Shown piece after piece: positions 61,055 to 64,000 of a stretch of DNA of 64,000 nt. The DNA lies in NCBI GenBank assembly GCA_007449985.2, contig VIIQ02000209.1, forward strand, positions 62,001-126,000, in the 5' to 3' direction. Under the pieces are notes generated by a model. The model made no database searches and was not told the DNA's origin. It worked only from the letters and a program-made list of their open reading frames with translations. Every line of letters begins with the position of its first letter. Position 1 is the first letter of the stretch. This stretch comes from Desmodesmus armatus. Lineage: Eukaryota > Chlorophyta > Chlorophyceae > Sphaeropleales > Scenedesmaceae. A program made the position numbers and the translations under genes.

Positions 61055-61130
61055 ATGCCGTGGGGTTCAAGGGTTTTAGGTTTGGGGTTAGGGGAACCCT
61101 AACCCTAACTCAAACCCTAAGATACCGTTG
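61055..61130. repeat. Interstitial telomere-like inverted cluster
   Basis: GGTTTTAGGTTTGGGGTTAG is followed at once by AACCCTAACCCTAACTCAAA, i.e. G-rich then C-rich telomere-like runs facing each other. Too degenerate and short for a functional telomere. Confidence 0.7.
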
Positions 61131-62175
61131 AAGGAACATGGCATACGTACTGACAAGAACCAGGGTTGAACCCTACACGCAACACTGGTTGCTGGCCCCA
61201 GCGCAAAATAACAAGCTGGTTAACGTCATTCAACAGCACTGACGTGGTAGTACTGCAGTGCTGTAGCCACTCTGTGCGGTACAATGCACAGTACACCTCC
61301 ATACATTTCTGGCATACATGCAGCATGCAGATATGCCGTTGGTCCCACAAACCGCCTCCCTGCAGTATTATTTTTGGCGAGGGGGAGGGTGCGAAACCCC
61401 ACTGGGGGTACGGTCAAGCCAAGCCCGCCGGGAGTGCAGTCACGCAAAGCCCACTGAGACGACCCCAGTGAACCAACACATCAAGTGTAACCAAAGGGGA
61501 CACTTGAAAGAAACTGCGCAACAACATGACGCCCCCTGTGCAATGCTGTGCTGCACTGCACGCTGCTCAAACGCTGCAAAGCCCAGACACCCACTGCTGC
61601 ACTTCTTTACGGAATCACAGGTACCCCATTCAGGCATGCAGTCCAACCCACATGGACCGCAAAGTGTGTACAAGGCCGCAGCAGGCAGCCACTACCTGCG
61701 GAAGCAACTGTCCTTTAGATCCTGCAACAAGAGGCTACTAGCTGGGGCCAGATTCATCGCATGGGTGCTGTGGCATGGCTGGGCTGTAAACTCGGTGTAA
61801 GGCTAGACCTCGGGCTCCCGGCAGCTGCAGCTGTTGTGTGTGTGGCCAGCCGGTGGCGGTCCGCCCCCCTTATCCTTACCACAAAACACCACCCCAAAAC
61901 CATTGTGCAGTCCAACCAGCAGCAGCAACCACAGCACCCATATGTGCCTTCAGCTCAGCAGGCTATTGAACACAGGTTAGGACACACACCCCACTTCCAT
62001 CAATGTCAGGACCTGGCATGTGTTGGCACATGGGGATATCTCATGGACACCCCCTGGCTCTCAATGCACTAGGGGTTCACGCCACTGGGGACTAGAGTAC
62101 TCGAGGCGAACCAGCTGGCCAGCTCAAAAGCATCATCACACAGTCACACAACAATCACACTTGTCGTTTATTTGC
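61131..62175. other. Gene-poor spacer downstream of the second peroxidase
   Basis: No gene recognised; holds the 3' flank of the minus-strand gene that stops at 62,176 (TTTGTCTGTG-poor, no clear signal recognised). Confidence 0.4.
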
Positions 62176-62509
62176 CTACCAGGGGAGGCTGCCAGCTAGC
62201 GCTGTTGCCCATGCTGCCTGCTTCCTTGTGACTGGAGCAATCACACGCACAGCAGCAGCAGCAACAGCAGCATCACCAGCGGAATTAGCTGGCTCTGTAG
62301 GGATGGGGTTGGCATTGGCAGCGACGGCCGCTGCTGTTGCTGCTGCTTCGTCTGCTGCTGTTGCGCCCTCACCTTCGGCTCTGACAACAGCAGGATCGAC
62401 AATATCAGCAGCAGGTGTCACCCGGGTGACACCCAGGAAGGGCCTGGGCAGCACCCCTGCTGCTGCTGTCTCGGCTGCAGGCCCTGCCTCTGTCACAATA
62501 GACTCAGGC

Positions 62510-62562
<53 letters not shown>

Positions 62563-62814
62563 TGGATCAGCAACTGTTGCGGTAACCTCTGTTGCTGCTG
62601 TGTCCAGGGGGATTGCGTCCACCAGTGTCGCAGTATCAGTTGGCGTTGCTGCTCCTGCTGCTGCCACTGTTTGTGCTAAGGCCAGTGCTGGAGGGGCAAC
62701 GTAGTCAAATTCTTGAGGGAGCCTTTCTGGGCAGCAGCTGCAGACCGATGCAAGCTCTTCCTCTTTGGAGCCAATCTTGATCAAGTCAGGCTGCGGGCAT
62801 AAGGATGGACAGGT

Positions 62815-62907
<93 letters not shown>

Positions 62908-64000
62908 TGGCATCTTGCCTTTACGCCTCCCACATTCACACGCGAAAGCCCCAGCTCTTGCTTGTACGCCCCCACCCTGACTCAGATTGATTCGGACAAT
63001 CAAGCACATCTGCTCCCGCATCCAAACCATTTGCCTTTGCTCCTACGCCCAACACCCCACATTGCCAACCCCTCCATGTGTCCCCCCCCCCCAGCATTTC
63101 GCATCCATCCACATCCCTCACCTGGCATGGCATGCCCCCCCCCCCTCCTCCCCTTGTCCTACCCCACAGCCTGCTGGAATGTCTCCACTTCCATGGTGGC
63201 AGGGTTATAATGTTACTATATTCCATCCTGGGTTGCCCAGTTCGGCACGACCTCCCGCCTCGACCCCCCCCCCCACTCTACAAACATGAAACACCCTCAC
63301 CTGGCATGGTTGCGTCCTAACTCCAAACTCGTACCCCACAGCCTGAGTCGGCTGCTTTTGGTTGGGGTACCACAGGCTCATCAAGTGGGCTGCCCTCAAT
63401 CCGCACAACAGCTACTCCGTTTGCTCTTCTGCATCCTTCCCCTGCCCCTCCTCGTGCGCGCGCACCCCCCCCCCTTCCCGCGCACTTGCAAGCCCCCCCC
63501 CCCCCCCCACACACACACACCTGGCATGGTTGTGTCCTGACCCCAAACTCGTACCCCACAGCCTGAGTGGGCTGCTTTTGGTTGGGGTACCACAGGCTCA
63601 TCTTGAAGATACTGGTGGCCACTGCATCGTTCAGGTTCTTCTGACCGTCAGCCCCGGTGGTGGGGGGGCAGTGGGTCTTGGGGGCCAGGCCGGCTCTGCA
63701 GAGGCAAAGCAGGGGCAAAAGACACAATTGTGAGGACAGGGATAATGTAGCCACTGCATTGTTCAGGTTCTTCTGACCGTCAGCCCCGGTGGTGGTGGGG
63801 GGGGGGGGCAGAGGTTCTTGGGGGTCAGGCCGGCTCTGCAGAGGCAGGGCAAAAGACACAATTGTGAGCCTGTGACAGGGATAATGTTGACAGGTGGGCA
63901 AGTGGGATGGGGTCTTCTGGCCGAAAGCGCCAGTGGTTGGGGGGCAGAGGTTCTTGGGGGTCGGGCCGTTCCTGCAGAGGCAGGGCAAAAGACACAATTC
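62176..64000 (-). CDS. Second haem peroxidase paralogue, 3' part only
   Basis: Runs off the right edge. The last exon (62,176-62,790) begins PDLIKIGSKEEELASVCSCC, matching PGLIKVG...RCSCC of the peroxidase at 46-57 kb. It then continues for about 170 residues of Ala/Thr/Val-rich sequence to KQAAWATALAGSLPW and stop. The preceding exon (about 63,530-63,700) encodes GADGQKNLNDAVATSIFKMS and YEFGVRTQPCQ, aligned with YNDAFASSYFKMS and GVQTQPCQ; this corresponds to the conserved end of the peroxidase fold. Same strand as its paralogue and about 5 kb upstream of it, so a tandem gene duplication. The catalytic exons lie beyond the window; unlike the other copy, this end has no visible lesion. The long Ala-rich tail is unusual. 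Confidence 0.8.
62512..62562. repeat. (GCT)n / poly-Ala tract in the peroxidase 2 last exon
   Basis: About 17 uninterrupted CTG/GCT triplets on plus, read as poly-Ala in the coding frame on minus. Confidence 0.85.
62817..62903. repeat. (CAG)n microsatellite, about 29 units
   Basis: Pure CAG on plus, CTG on the sense strand, just upstream of the acceptor of the last exon of peroxidase 2, so intronic. Longest pure triplet run in the window. Confidence 0.95.
63110..63345 (-). repeat. Downstream copies of the peroxidase 2 TQPCQ exon end
   Basis: The exon end VGYEFGVRTQPCQ with donor (about 63,515-63,560) recurs at about 63,290-63,345 (GYEFGVRTQPCQ|GTGAGG) and, shorter, at 63,118-63,135 (PCQ|GTGAGG). 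Confidence 0.8.
63745..64000 (-). repeat. Upstream copies of the peroxidase 2 TGADGQKNLN exon start
   Basis: The exon start (CTGCAGAGCCGGCCTG..GGTGCTGACGG sense order) recurs at about 63,740-63,842 (TTTGADGQKNLNNAVAT) and about 63,905-63,978 (TTGAFGQKTP), each preceded by the same CCTCTGCAG acceptor. Confidence 0.85.

Noticed and set aside
60100..61130. True chromosome end
   Set aside because: Telomere-like motifs are few, degenerate and followed by gene sequence on both sides.

Overview
This looks like nuclear DNA of a eukaryotic green alga (chlorophyte, probably Chlorophyceae). The reasons are: protein homology scattered over many short exons with GT-AG introns; CAG/CTG triplet tracts giving poly-Q, -A, -S and -L; a chloroplast-transit-like leader on a protein with a starch-binding C-terminus; a plant-type peroxisomal Lon; and a two-ORF APE-type LINE. 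The species is not identified. There is no sign of prokaryotic operons.

Layout. (1) 1-10,400, minus: a peroxisomal-type Lon protease (LON2/LONP2), cut by the window's left edge inside the protease domain. (2) 10,401-12,273: short spacer plus 3' copies of the next gene's last exon. (3) 12,274-26,001, minus: a DEAH-box RNA helicase closest to DHX33, with a 3.3-kb minisatellite in one intron. (4) 26,002-26,532: divergent promoter region. (5) 26,533-31,964, plus: a coiled-coil protein with a predicted plastid transit peptide, a Q/P-rich linker and a C-terminal CBM25/53-type starch-binding module. (6) 31,970-39,240: a degenerate repeat array interrupted by a minus-strand LINE (ORF1 and ORF2, 32,688-38,394). 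(7) 39,241-41,834: mostly unassigned, one candidate terminal exon on plus. (8) 41,835-43,819, minus: a two-exon F-box/LRR gene. (9) 43,820-46,188: gene-poor, small tandem duplications. (10) 46,189-57,125, minus: a secreted haem peroxidase of the plant/fungal superfamily, whose distal Arg/His lie on a 20-nt microexon and whose introns hold heptanucleotide satellites. (11) 57,126-62,175: gene-poor, with a 72-bp array and telomere-like interstitial repeats. (12) 62,176 to beyond 64,000, minus: the 3' half of a second peroxidase paralogue.

The most striking property cuts across all multi-exon genes. More than 25 exon-intron boundaries have been tandemly copied. Each copy carries only the acceptor plus the exon's 5' part (arrays upstream of the exon) or the exon's 3' part plus donor (arrays downstream), and usually a poly-G/poly-C run. 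This 'boundary stutter' fills much of the intron sequence and multiplies decoy splice sites. In several cases the exon-contiguous copy carries a frame lesion that its extra copy lacks.

Functionally the genes are an ordinary mixed neighbourhood (peroxisomal proteolysis, RNA remodelling, starch binding, ubiquitin-ligase adaptor, secreted peroxidase); no operon-like link is implied. Several apparent single-base frameshifts lie in homopolymers, so exon models are approximate and some lesions may be assembly errors.
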